A stretch of DNA of 64,000 bases from Bog-756 sp963829235 (lineage in GTDB: Bacteria > Actinomycetota > Acidimicrobiia > Acidimicrobiales > RAAP-2): NCBI GenBank assembly GCA_963829235.1, contig CAWHIF010000006.1, positions 62,001 to 126,000 of the forward strand, in the 5' to 3' direction. Within the stretch, counting starts at the first letter, position 1. Each line of letters opens with the position of its first letter. Below the pieces are notes generated by a model, which had not been told where the DNA came from, made no database searches, and worked only from the letters and a program-made list of their open reading frames with translations. Below are positions 24,205 to 31,499 of the stretch, piece after piece. The translations under genes and the position numbers were made by a program.

Positions 24205-26979
24205 TCAGTTGGCGCCGTGGCAGAGCTTGAACTTCTTGTTGCTCCCGCACCAGCACGGGTCGTTCCTCCCGAGCTTCTCGCGATCCGACTTCACGATGGG
24301 CAGCTGGGTCTCCCCGTCCTCGGCCAACCGGTTGGTCACCCCGACCTGACTTCCGTTCCCCCCCGGAAGGCCCGCCGAGGCGGCAACCTCTTCCATCTCG
24401 GCCGGGGTGGCCGCGGCGAAGGCCGCCGAGATGGCGTCGTCACCTTGGACGGGGTCGTCGGCGGCGATGTAGTTGGCCCGCTCCAGATCCGGTTCCGCGG
24501 CCGGTTCGGCCATGACCTGGACGTGGAAGACGTAGCGCAGGTAGTCGTCGTTGATCCCGTCCATGAGCTTGCCGAACATGGCGAAGCCCTCGCGCTGGTA
24601 GGCCACCAACGGATCCTGGTTGCCCATGGCCCGGAGATTGATGCCCTCGCGGAGGTAGTCCATCTCGGCCAGGTGGTCCTGCCACCGCTGGTCGATGATC
24701 TGCAGCATGATGTCACGTTCGAGCTGGCGGGCGGTGTCTGCGCCTCCGGGAATGCTCTCGTCCCTCTCCGCATACAGGTCGAGGGCCTCGGTGAGGATGC
24801 TCTCGGTGATCTGGCCCACCGTGCTGGCACCGGCCAGATCGTCGGCCACGAACTTGGTCGGGAAGTACTGGGTCACCTCGGTGATCAGGCGGGGCAGGTC
24901 CCACTCCTCGGAGTACTCCGACGGGCACGACGAGGCCACCACCTCTGTCATCGTGCTCTCGAGCAGCTCGATGGTGTCCTCGTGCAGGTCCTCCCCTTCG
25001 ATGATCTGGTTGCGTCGCCGGTAGATCACCTTGCGCTGCTCGTTCATCACGTCGTCGTACTTGAGGACGTCCTTGCGGGATTCGGCGTTGCGGCCCTCGA
25101 CGGTGTTCTGGGCCCGCTCGATCGCCTTGGTCACCATCTTCGCCTCGATCGGGACATCGTCGGGCAGGGCCCGGCCCATCACCCAGTTCATGGCCCCGGT
25201 GGCGAACAGCCGCATCAGGTCGTCCTCCAGGGACAGAAAGAACCGGCTCTCGCCCGGGTCACCCTGCCGGCCCGACCGGCCCCGCAGCTGGTTGTCGATG
25301 CGGCGGCTCTCGTGGCGCTCGCTGCCCAGCACATAGAGGCCACCGAGGGCACGGACCTCGTCGCCCTCCCGTTCGCAGATCGTGGCGAACTCCGCCTCGA
25401 TCTCTTTCAGCTGGGCCCTGCCCTCGTCCGTCGACAGGTCGATGCCACGGGCCGATGCCTCCCTGATGGCGAGTCCCTCCGGATTCCCTCCGAGGATGAT
25501 GTCGACCCCGCGTCCGGCCATGTTGGTGGCCACGGTCACACCGCCCACGCGGCCGGCCTGGGCCACGATCTCCGCCTCCCGGAAGTGCTGTTTGGCGTTG
25601 AGGACCTCGTGGGGGATCCCACGCTTCTCGAGAAGCCGGGAGAGATGTTCGGACTTGGACACCGATGCCGTGCCCACCAGCACGGGCTGGCCGGCGGCGT
25701 GGCGCTCGGCGATGTCGTCCACGACGGCGGCGAACTTGGCGTCCTCGGACTTGTAGATGAGGTCGGGGTTGTCGTCGCGGATGAGCGGCTTGTTGGGAGG
25801 GATGGGCACGACGGGGAGCTCGTACGTGTTGGCGAACTCCGAAGCCTCGGTCTCGGCCGTACCGGTCATCCCCGAGAGCTTCTCGTAGAGCCGGAAGTAG
25901 TTCTGGAGGGTGACCGTGGCCCAGGTGTGGTTCTCCTCTTTGATCCGCACCCGCTCCTTGGCCTCGACCGCCTGATGGAGCCCGTCGGACCAGCGCCGCC
26001 CGTCCAGGGTGCGACCGGTGAACTCGTCGACGATCTTGACCTCGCCCTGGGCCACCAGATAGTCCTTGTCGCGACGGTAGAGCTCCTTGGCCAACAGGGC
26101 CTGGGTCAGATGGTGCACGTAGTTGACGGCCACCGCGTCGTAGAGGTTGCCCACGCCCAGCTGACGCTCGACCTTCTCGATGCCCGCCTCGGTGGGGACG
26201 ACGATGCGCTTCTCCTCGTCCACCTCGTAGTCGTCCTCGGCCCGCAGGGTGCGCACGATGCCGGCGAACTGGTAGTAGAGCTGGGCCGACTCGGCCGCGG
26301 GTCCCGAGATGATCAGCGGCGTGCGGGCCTCGTCGATCAGGATCGAGTCCACCTCGTCGACGATGGCGAAGTGGTGCCCCCGCTGGACCATGGCCTCCGT
26401 GGACCGGGCCATGTTGTCACGCAGGTAGTCGAACCCGAACTCGGTGTTCGTGCCGTAGGTGAGGTCCGAGTCGTACGCCTCCCGTTTGGCCGCCGGGTCC
26501 TCGATGTCGGGGCCGACCCGGCCCACCGTCAAGCCGAGGAACCGGTGGAGCTGGCCCATCCACTCGGAGTCACGCGTGGCCAGGTAGTCGTTGACCGTCA
26601 CGACGTGGACACCGTTTCCCGCCAGTGCGTTCACGTAGACCGGCAGCGTGGAGACGAGGGTCTTGCCCTCCCCGGTCTTCATCTCGGCGATCCACCCGAA
26701 GTGGAGGGCCATGCCCCCCATCAGCTGCGCATCGAAATGCCGTTGTCCGAGTACCCGCCAGGCTGCCTCCCGGACCAGAGCGAAGGCCTCGATGAGGATG
26801 TCCTCGAGGCTCTCCCCGTTGGCCAGCCGCTGGCGGAAGACGCCGGTCAGGGCGGCCAGCTCGTCGTCGGAGCGGGCCTCCATCTCGGGCTCGAGGGCGT
26901 TGACCAGTGGCACCAGTTCGGCCAGGCGACGAACTTTCTTGCCTTCACCGGCGCGGAGGACCTTGGTGAGCACGCTCAT
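24205..26979 (-). CDS. secA: Protein translocase ATPase SecA
   Basis: 924-residue motor of the Sec export pathway. Walker A AEMKTGEGKTLVS (98-110), NTEFGFDYLRDNM and AIVDEVDSILIDEARTPLIISG (DEVD box), GTASVSKSEHLSRLLEKRGI, ATNMAGRGVDIILGG, SRRIDNQLRGRSGRQGDPGESRFFLSLEDDLMR, and the scaffold/wing domains. It ends in a complete zinc motif, CWCGSNKKFKLCHG, for SecB/ribosome contact. Length and motif order match the housekeeping SecA1 of actinobacteria. ATG 26979 follows TAGAGT by 9 nt. hpf lies 89 bp upstream on the same strand, a common actinobacterial order. Confidence 0.98.
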   Translation of the reverse strand: MSVLTKVLRAGEGKKVRRLAELVPLVNALEPEMEARSDDELAALTGVFRQRLANGESLEDILIEAFALVREAAWRVLGQRHFDAQLMGGMALHFGWIAEMKTGEGKTLVSTLPVYVNALAGNGVHVVTVNDYLATRDSEWMGQLHRFLGLTVGRVGPDIEDPAAKREAYDSDLTYGTNTEFGFDYLRDNMARSTEAMVQRGHHFAIVDEVDSILIDEARTPLIISGPAAESAQLYYQFAGIVRTLRAEDDYEVDEEKRIVVPTEAGIEKVERQLGVGNLYDAVAVNYVHHLTQALLAKELYRRDKDYLVAQGEVKIVDEFTGRTLDGRRWSDGLHQAVEAKERVRIKEENHTWATVTLQNYFRLYEKLSGMTGTAETEASEFANTYELPVVPIPPNKPLIRDDNPDLIYKSEDAKFAAVVDDIAERHAAGQPVLVGTASVSKSEHLSRLLEKRGIPHEVLNAKQHFREAEIVAQAGRVGGVTVATNMAGRGVDIILGGNPEGLAIREASARGIDLSTDEGRAQLKEIEAEFATICEREGDEVRALGGLYVLGSERHESRRIDNQLRGRSGRQGDPGESRFFLSLEDDLMRLFATGAMNWVMGRALPDDVPIEAKMVTKAIERAQNTVEGRNAESRKDVLKYDDVMNEQRKVIYRRRNQIIEGEDLHEDTIELLESTMTEVVASSCPSEYSEEWDLPRLITEVTQYFPTKFVADDLAGASTVGQITESILTEALDLYAERDESIPGGADTARQLERDIMLQIIDQRWQDHLAEMDYLREGINLRAMGNQDPLVAYQREGFAMFGKLMDGINDDYLRYVFHVQVMAEPAAEPDLERANYIAADDPVQGDDAISAAFAAATPAEMEEVAASAGLPGGNGSQVGVTNRLAEDGETQLPIVKSDREKLGRNDPCWCGSNKKFKLCHGAN

Positions 26980-27068
26980 GGGCTACTCACTCTACCTTCG
27001 GACGTGTTCCTGGCCGGTCGGCGGCCGGTCGGCGGCCGGGCGCCACCGGCTCCGGGCCCGGTGCACCT

Positions 27069-27434
27069 TCAGGCGGTGCGGACCTTCTCGCGCAGGACCG
27101 AGACCGAGTTGGCGGGGCGCCGTCGCGGATGGGACCGGCCGACCAGGCGGCCCTTGGTCTTCTCGAGCTGGTGCTCGAGCTTCTCCACCACCAGGTCGAC
27201 GGCCACCAGCGGGACGGGCGCCGCGGCCCTGGCCCGTATGGAGCGCCCGTGCCCGATGATGATGACCTCGCAGCATTCGTGGTCGGCGATCCTCGGATTG
27301 TGCTCCTCGGAGAACCGGACCTCGGCCCGGTCGAGACCCGGGCACAGATGACCGAGCCGGCCCACCTTGTCCTTGGTCAGGGCCCTCACCTCGTCGGACA
27401 CGATTCTCCTGCCATGCGCGATGACCACGTCCAC
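27069..27434 (-). CDS. hpf: Ribosome hibernation promoting factor, short form
   Basis: 121-residue HPF/YfiA domain: MDVVIAHGRRIVSDEVRALTKDKVGRLGHL, RAEVRFSEEHNPR, CCEVIIIGHGRSIRARAAAPVPLVAVDLVVEKLEHQLEKTKGR. It binds the small ribosomal subunit at the decoding site and silences it in stress. Most actinobacteria have a long HPF (about 200-270 residues) with a C-terminal dimerisation domain; that domain is missing here and the protein ends after a short basic tail. GTG 27434 has an AGGAGG site 7 nt upstream. The gene is followed by secA. Confidence 0.88.
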   Translation of the reverse strand: MDVVIAHGRRIVSDEVRALTKDKVGRLGHLCPGLDRAEVRFSEEHNPRIADHECCEVIIIGHGRSIRARAAAPVPLVAVDLVVEKLEHQLEKTKGRLVGRSHPRRRPANSVSVLREKVRTA

Positions 27435-27464
27435 TGCTCGCCTCCTGGTTGATCCACTCGGGTG

Positions 27465-27665
27465 CTACCTCTGGTGTCGGCCGGTCCTCCTGGTCGGTCG
27501 TCGGTCTCTGATTCGAGAGTTGTCCGTTGCGTTGGTTCGTGAGCTGCGGGCGGCTGACCTGGTCTTTGACCCCACACTCGCCTGCAGTGAGAGTGGCGGC
27601 CGGACTCCGGCGGCAGCGACCGTCACCGGTCGCCGGCCCTTCGGAGCCGTGTTGGCACGCGTCAC
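27465..27665 (-). CDS. Possible small basic protein upstream of hpf
   Basis: 66-codon ORF, GTG 27665, with GGAGATGAG just upstream as a possible ribosome site and its stop 30 nt before hpf. The product would be very basic (many Arg) and Ser/Thr-rich, with no motif I recognise. It could equally be a by-product of a structured leader. Low confidence. Confidence 0.2.
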   Translation of the reverse strand: MTRANTAPKGRRPVTVAAAGVRPPLSLQASVGSKTRSAARSSRTNATDNSRIRDRRPTRRTGRHQR

Positions 27666-27717
27666 CTCATCTCCGCCAGCCCCCGACAGCCGGGGACTCC
27701 GCGGGCAGGTCTTACTC

Positions 27718-27816
27718 CTAAGCCGCACCATGCTCAGCAACCACGAGTTGCCTTACGTGGGTCGTTTCGCCTGCGACTGGCTTCGACTTGCAACCACAGA
27801 CCCGCACGCAGCTCAC
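27718..27816 (-). CDS. Candidate leaderless upstream ORF with three early Cys
   Basis: 32 codons starting GTG 27816, exactly 6 nt after a TACACT box, the same geometry as the leaderless genes here. It begins VSCVRVCGCKSK, with Cys at 3, 7 and 9, and stops about 280 nt before hpf. Short leaderless ORFs with Cys codons are known in actinobacteria as attenuators of downstream genes. That role here is speculation; the ORF may not be translated. Confidence 0.3.
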   Translation of the reverse strand: MSCVRVCGCKSKPVAGETTHVRQLVVAEHGAA

Positions 27817-27822
27817 CACTGA

Positions 27823-27828
27823 AGTGTA
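27823..27828 (-). promoter_or_regulatory. -10 box TACACT, probable hpf-secA promoter
   Basis: TACACT on the minus strand is the only good -10 element found in the 573-bp gap reading toward hpf. No convincing -35 is seen 17 nt upstream. Confidence 0.4.
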
Positions 27829-28007
27829 CGCCTCGGTGGCGCGAATACCAGGGCCCGGGGGCCCGAGTTCACACGGTTGTGATCGGGCCGTCACTCAATG
27901 GCAACACGGCAACGGAGGGTCGCCGGCCCGGCGGATGAAGGACGAACGACCAGCTCACAAGAGCGGACTCGGGATCGCGGCTCGCACGCACCACCCAGCC
28001 GGTCCGT

Positions 28008-29087
28008 TCACGGGCCGCCCGGCGTGAGCCGCTGCTTGAGCTCGTCGAGGACCGGGATGGGTCCGGGGTCGATGCCCTCCTGGCCGGCCAGATGGAGCGA
28101 GACGAAGTCCCCGATCATGGCCAGATCGAGGAGCTGAGCCAGATCGCCCTCTCCGGCGGCCCGAACCTCGACGACGTCGGCCACCACCTCGCGGAGGACG
28201 TCCGCCACCAGGTCGAACCGGCGGCTCACCTGCGGATGCTCGGCGTCGTGACGCAGGTTGACCAAGGTGATCAGCTGCCGGGTGGCGTCGCCGTTCTGAC
28301 CCCAGCCGGCCAGCTCGTTGTGGCACAACTCGGGATAGACGTTGAAGAACGCGGGGGTCTTGGCGTTCTCGTTGATCTGGGACTTCCAACGCAGCGCGGC
28401 CGCCGCACCCAGGTCCTGGGAGCTGTGGATGAGGGGGATGGTGCGCCCGATCCGCCGGGCCAGTTCCTCGGCTCGGCTGCCGGGCCGGGTCAGCTCGTCC
28501 CGGCGGACGCGGAGCTGGTGGACGGCCTGGTCGACCCACTGCAGGGCGCCGGGAAAGAGCCCGATCTCCTCCAACAGCACCAGCGGCGGTATGGCCAACG
28601 CCCCCAGCGCCGCCCGGGGCTGGGGGATCCCCCCCGGAAGCGGGATGACCGGGACGTTCCACTCGCCGGCCAGGCTGACCAGTGCGCCGCCGCCGGCCAC
28701 CACGATCAGCGATGCCCCCGCCTCGTAGGCCCCGGCGGCGGCCTCCACCGTCTCTTCCGTGTCGCCCGAGAACGAGACCGCGAACACGAGCGAGCCCGTG
28801 CCCACGTAGTCGGGCGGCTGGTAGCCCTTGACCACGGTGACCGGCACGGGCATGAACGGTGCCGCCGACGCGGCCAGCACGTTGCCGGCGAAGCCGCTCC
28901 CGCCCATGCCCAGGACGACGACGTTCTCCACCCGGTCGTGGCTGGGGAGGTCCTTGACGCCCCGGGCCGCGAACACGGCCGCCTCGACCTGCTCGGGAAG
29001 GGCGGCGGCGGCGCTCCACATGTCGAGGGAGTCGAGGAGGAGGGGGGAGGAAGTTGTGGCGGACGACCCGCCTCGGTCTGCGCTCAC
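28008..29087 (-). CDS. Bifunctional phosphoglucose/phosphomannose isomerase (SIS family)
   Basis: 359-residue protein with two SIS domains. The first has NVVVLGMGGSGFAGNVLAA (about 55-73), SFSGDTEETVEAA and a sugar-phosphate loop; the second ends in DLGAAAALRWKSQINENAKTPAFFNVYPELCHNELAGW, the conserved C-terminal isomerase string with candidate catalytic Glu and His. It interconverts fructose-6-P with glucose-6-P or mannose-6-P, the entry to GDP-mannose. Its start overlaps the Trm112-like gene by 4 nt (ATGA). With phosphomannomutase next in line, this is a mannose-activation operon common to actinomycetes. Confidence 0.9.
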   Translation of the reverse strand: MSADRGGSSATTSSPLLLDSLDMWSAAAALPEQVEAAVFAARGVKDLPSHDRVENVVVLGMGGSGFAGNVLAASAAPFMPVPVTVVKGYQPPDYVGTGSLVFAVSFSGDTEETVEAAAGAYEAGASLIVVAGGGALVSLAGEWNVPVIPLPGGIPQPRAALGALAIPPLVLLEEIGLFPGALQWVDQAVHQLRVRRDELTRPGSRAEELARRIGRTIPLIHSSQDLGAAAALRWKSQINENAKTPAFFNVYPELCHNELAGWGQNGDATRQLITLVNLRHDAEHPQVSRRFDLVADVLREVVADVVEVRAAGEGDLAQLLDLAMIGDFVSLHLAGQEGIDPGPIPVLDELKQRLTPGGP

Positions 29088-29329
29088 GACGCGGCTGCCT
29101 CGCCGGTGGTCTGGGCCCCGCCGGCCTCGGCCTTGGCCGTGAGACGGGCGTGCTCCTCGTCGTCGACGGCAGTGGCCTCGTCGATCAACATGACCGGGAT
29201 CCCGTCACGTACCTCGTAGCTGCGACGGAGGCGGGGGTTGTAGAGCCGGTCCTCGTCGGCGAAGTAGAGCAGCGGGCCCTTGTCCTCCGGGCAGGCAAGC
29301 ACCTCTATCAGGAGCCGGTCGAGTGTCAT
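29084..29329 (-). CDS. Trm112 family protein
   Basis: 81-residue small protein: LLIEVLACPEDKGPLLYFADEDRLYNPRLRRSYEVRDGIPVMLIDEA. This is the UPF0434/Trm112 fold, with one Cys kept (LACPEDKG) of the four-Cys zinc site. Eukaryal and archaeal Trm112 activate methyltransferases; bacterial versions bind unknown partners. GAGAGG lies 8 nt before ATG 29329. It is coupled by ATGA overlap to the downstream isomerase gene, an order seen in many actinobacteria. Confidence 0.9.
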   Translation of the reverse strand: MTLDRLLIEVLACPEDKGPLLYFADEDRLYNPRLRRSYEVRDGIPVMLIDEATAVDDEEHARLTAKAEAGGAQTTGEAAAS

Positions 29330-29402
29330 GGTGCATTCCTCTCTGGTCGAACATCGTCGAAGGTCGGCCCCTCGTCACGTCGCCGCCGGCAAGCTTCCAC
29401 CC

Positions 29403-30788
29403 TCAGGCCAGGAGCCGATCGATGTCTGCCTGCACCTCGGCCACGTGGGTGGCGCAGGCTGCCTCGTCAGGGGCCTCGACGTTGAGCCGGAGCAGCGGCT
29501 CGGTGTTGGACGGCCGCAGGTTGTACCACCAGTCGCCCCGGTCGACGGTCAGACCGTCCAACCGGTCGGCGGTGCCGAGCGCTCCTCCGGCCGCCTCGAC
29601 CTCCGCCGCCATGAGCTCGACGGCCAGGGGCGGGTTATCGACCACCGTGTTGATCTCCCCGGAATCGGAGTAGCGCCGGAAGGGTTCGAGCAGCTCCGAG
29701 AGGGGCCTTCCGGTGACACTCAGCAATTCGAGCACGAGCATGGCGGCAATGATGCCCGAATCGGCGCGGTAGTTGTCCCTGAAGTAGTAGTGGCCGGAGT
29801 GCTCGCCGCCGAAGATGGCTCCCGTCTCGGCCATGACCTGCTTGATGTAGCTGTGGCCCACTTTGGTGCGGATGCCCACCCCGCCCTTCTCGGCGATGAC
29901 CTCGGGGACCACCCGGGAGCAGATGGCGTTGTAGAGGACGGTGGATCCCGGATACTTGTCGAGCATCGAGGAGGCGACCAGGGCGGTCGTCAGCGAGCCG
30001 GACACCGTCTCGGACTTCTCGTCCACCAGGAACACCCGGTCGGCGTCGCCGTCGAAGGCCAGACCGACGTCGGCGCCGACGTCGAGGACGGACTGCTTCA
30101 GGGCGACCAGGTTCTCCGGCTGGATCGGGTCGGCGGGATGGTTCGGGAAGTTCCCGTCGAGCTCGGGGAAGAGGATCGACACCTCGAAGGGGAGGCCCTC
30201 GAAGACCTTGGGGGCGACCAGGCCGCCCATGCCGTTGGCGGTGTCCGCCACCACCCGGAGGGGGCGGAGCACGCCGGCATCGACGAAGGACCGCACGTGG
30301 GAGGCATAGGCCTCCAGCACCGAGCGCTCCTCGAGCGGCGCCAGGGCGGCGGGATCGAGGGGGGGCGGCCTGCCGGCCCACCCCTTCAACAGCGACTCCG
30401 CCGTGGCCTGGATCTCCGCCAGGCCCGTATCGCGTCCGACCGGGCGGGCCCCGGAGAGGCACAGTTTCAAGCCGTTGTACCGGGCCGGGTTGTGCGAGGC
30501 GGTGAACATGGCCCCCGGGGCGTCGAGGCTGCCGGCGGCGAAGTAGAGCAGATCGGTGGAGGCGAGACCGAGGTCGAGGACCGTCACCCCTTCCGAGCGG
30601 ACCCCGTCCGAGAAGGCTCTCGACAGTTCGACGCCGGACTCACGCATGTCCCGGGCCACCAGGAGTGCCGGTGCGGCGGCGAACCGGGCCACGGCGACCC
30701 CGATGGCGCGAAATTTCTCGGCGTTGAGCTGGTCTGGAACGACCCCCCGGATGTCGTAGGCCTTGAAGACGTCGGAGAGGCTGGTCAT
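29403..30788 (-). CDS. manB: Phosphomannomutase/phosphoglucomutase
   Basis: 461-residue alpha-D-phosphohexomutase that moves phosphate between C6 and C1 of mannose (or glucose) by way of a phosphoserine. The catalytic loop is TASHNPARYNG (about 98-108), the metal loop is AFDGDADRVFLVD (about 242-254), the sugar loop is GGEHSGHYYFRD, and the phosphate loop is RPSNTEPLLRLNVE near the C-terminus. All four signatures of a working enzyme are present. ATG 30788 follows TAGGAT by 9 nt. It supplies mannose-1-P for the guanylyltransferase at 55.6 kb. Confidence 0.95.
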   Translation of the reverse strand: MTSLSDVFKAYDIRGVVPDQLNAEKFRAIGVAVARFAAAPALLVARDMRESGVELSRAFSDGVRSEGVTVLDLGLASTDLLYFAAGSLDAPGAMFTASHNPARYNGLKLCLSGARPVGRDTGLAEIQATAESLLKGWAGRPPPLDPAALAPLEERSVLEAYASHVRSFVDAGVLRPLRVVADTANGMGGLVAPKVFEGLPFEVSILFPELDGNFPNHPADPIQPENLVALKQSVLDVGADVGLAFDGDADRVFLVDEKSETVSGSLTTALVASSMLDKYPGSTVLYNAICSRVVPEVIAEKGGVGIRTKVGHSYIKQVMAETGAIFGGEHSGHYYFRDNYRADSGIIAAMLVLELLSVTGRPLSELLEPFRRYSDSGEINTVVDNPPLAVELMAAEVEAAGGALGTADRLDGLTVDRGDWWYNLRPSNTEPLLRLNVEAPDEAACATHVAEVQADIDRLLA

Positions 30789-30869
30789 GGCCGGGCCATC
30801 CTAGCCAGCCGGCCCCGGGCCCTCGGGATGGACCCCGACCCGACCGTCCTCCCTCGGCTGCGCCTCCGA

Positions 30870-31499
30870 CTAGACAGCGCCGCCGTCGGCCAGGAGGGAG
30901 ACCACATCGCCGGCCATGGCCGTGCTCAGCTCGCACAGCAGCTCCATCTGCTCGATCAGGCCGGAACAGGTGAGCAGACGTTGCCGGTCGATGAGAGCCA
31001 GCGGCGCCAGGTCGCAGAGCCGCCAACCTGTCTCTACGAGGTGACCGTCGAGGGCGAGATCGTGAGGCAGGGCGGGGACCTGTCCGAGCTCCGAGAGGAG
31101 CGACCGGAGCCTGCGGACGGCATGCTCGGCGGCGACAACGGCCGGCCCATCGGCGTCACCACGTCCGAGCGGGAGATCACCCACCTCGGCGCGGGGATAC
31201 GGGCTGTCGTCGAGCCACCGTTCGACGAGGACCCGCTCGACCCCACGGGCCATCACCAGCATGCGACCGTCCTCCAGCTCGGTGAGGTGGGTGACGCGGG
31301 CGATGGTCCCGACGTCGACCCGCTCGTCGCCGCCACCGACCTCGGAGCCACGGGCGATGAGGACCACTCCGAACGCTCCGTCGGTGGCCATGCAGTCCCC
31401 CATCAGCGCCTTGTACCGGTCCTCGAAGACGTGCAGCGGGAGGGGGGCGTGGGGAAAGAGCACGGTGGACAGGGGGAACATCCCCATGGTTCGGCTCAC
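30870..31499 (-). CDS. LON peptidase substrate-binding domain protein
   Basis: 209-residue protein that is only the N-terminal (PUA-like plus helical) domain of Lon protease: MFPLSTVLFPHAPLPLHVFEDRYKALMGDCM, FGVVLIARGSEVGGG, VGTIARVTHLTELEDGRMLVMARGVERV. It has no AAA or protease domain. Such stand-alone proteins may bind damaged proteins or ligands; the role is unknown. GTG 31499 overlaps the upstream stop by 4 nt (GTGA); ATG 31487 (205 residues) is the alternative. Same-strand neighbours are manB and a large membrane protein. Confidence 0.85.
   Translation of the reverse strand: MSRTMGMFPLSTVLFPHAPLPLHVFEDRYKALMGDCMATDGAFGVVLIARGSEVGGGDERVDVGTIARVTHLTELEDGRMLVMARGVERVLVERWLDDSPYPRAEVGDLPLGRGDADGPAVVAAEHAVRRLRSLLSELGQVPALPHDLALDGHLVETGWRLCDLAPLALIDRQRLLTCSGLIEQMELLCELSTAMAGDVVSLLADGGAV

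Larger units (their letters stand above)
27435..28007. other. 573-bp stretch without an established gene
   Basis: The longest non-coding gap in the window, between the stop of the hexose-phosphate isomerase gene and hpf. It probably holds the promoter and long leader of hpf-secA: a TACACT box at 27828-27823 (minus), a 32-codon leaderless ORF right behind it, a CCCCG/CGGGG hairpin near 27680-27697, and a basic 66-codon ORF. A GC palindrome gggcccgggggccc lies at about 27852-27865. I found no tRNA, tmRNA or RNase P signature. Confidence 0.6.

Noticed and set aside
23908..27351. 1147-codon open frame on the plus strand opposite secA
   Set aside because: It mirrors secA codons, shows no family motif, and such long antisense frames are expected in high-GC coding DNA.
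27600..27820. tmRNA, RNase P or 6C RNA in the hpf upstream gap
   Set aside because: None of the conserved cores (tRNA-like CCA end, RNase P strings, C-rich paired loops) could be matched by eye.
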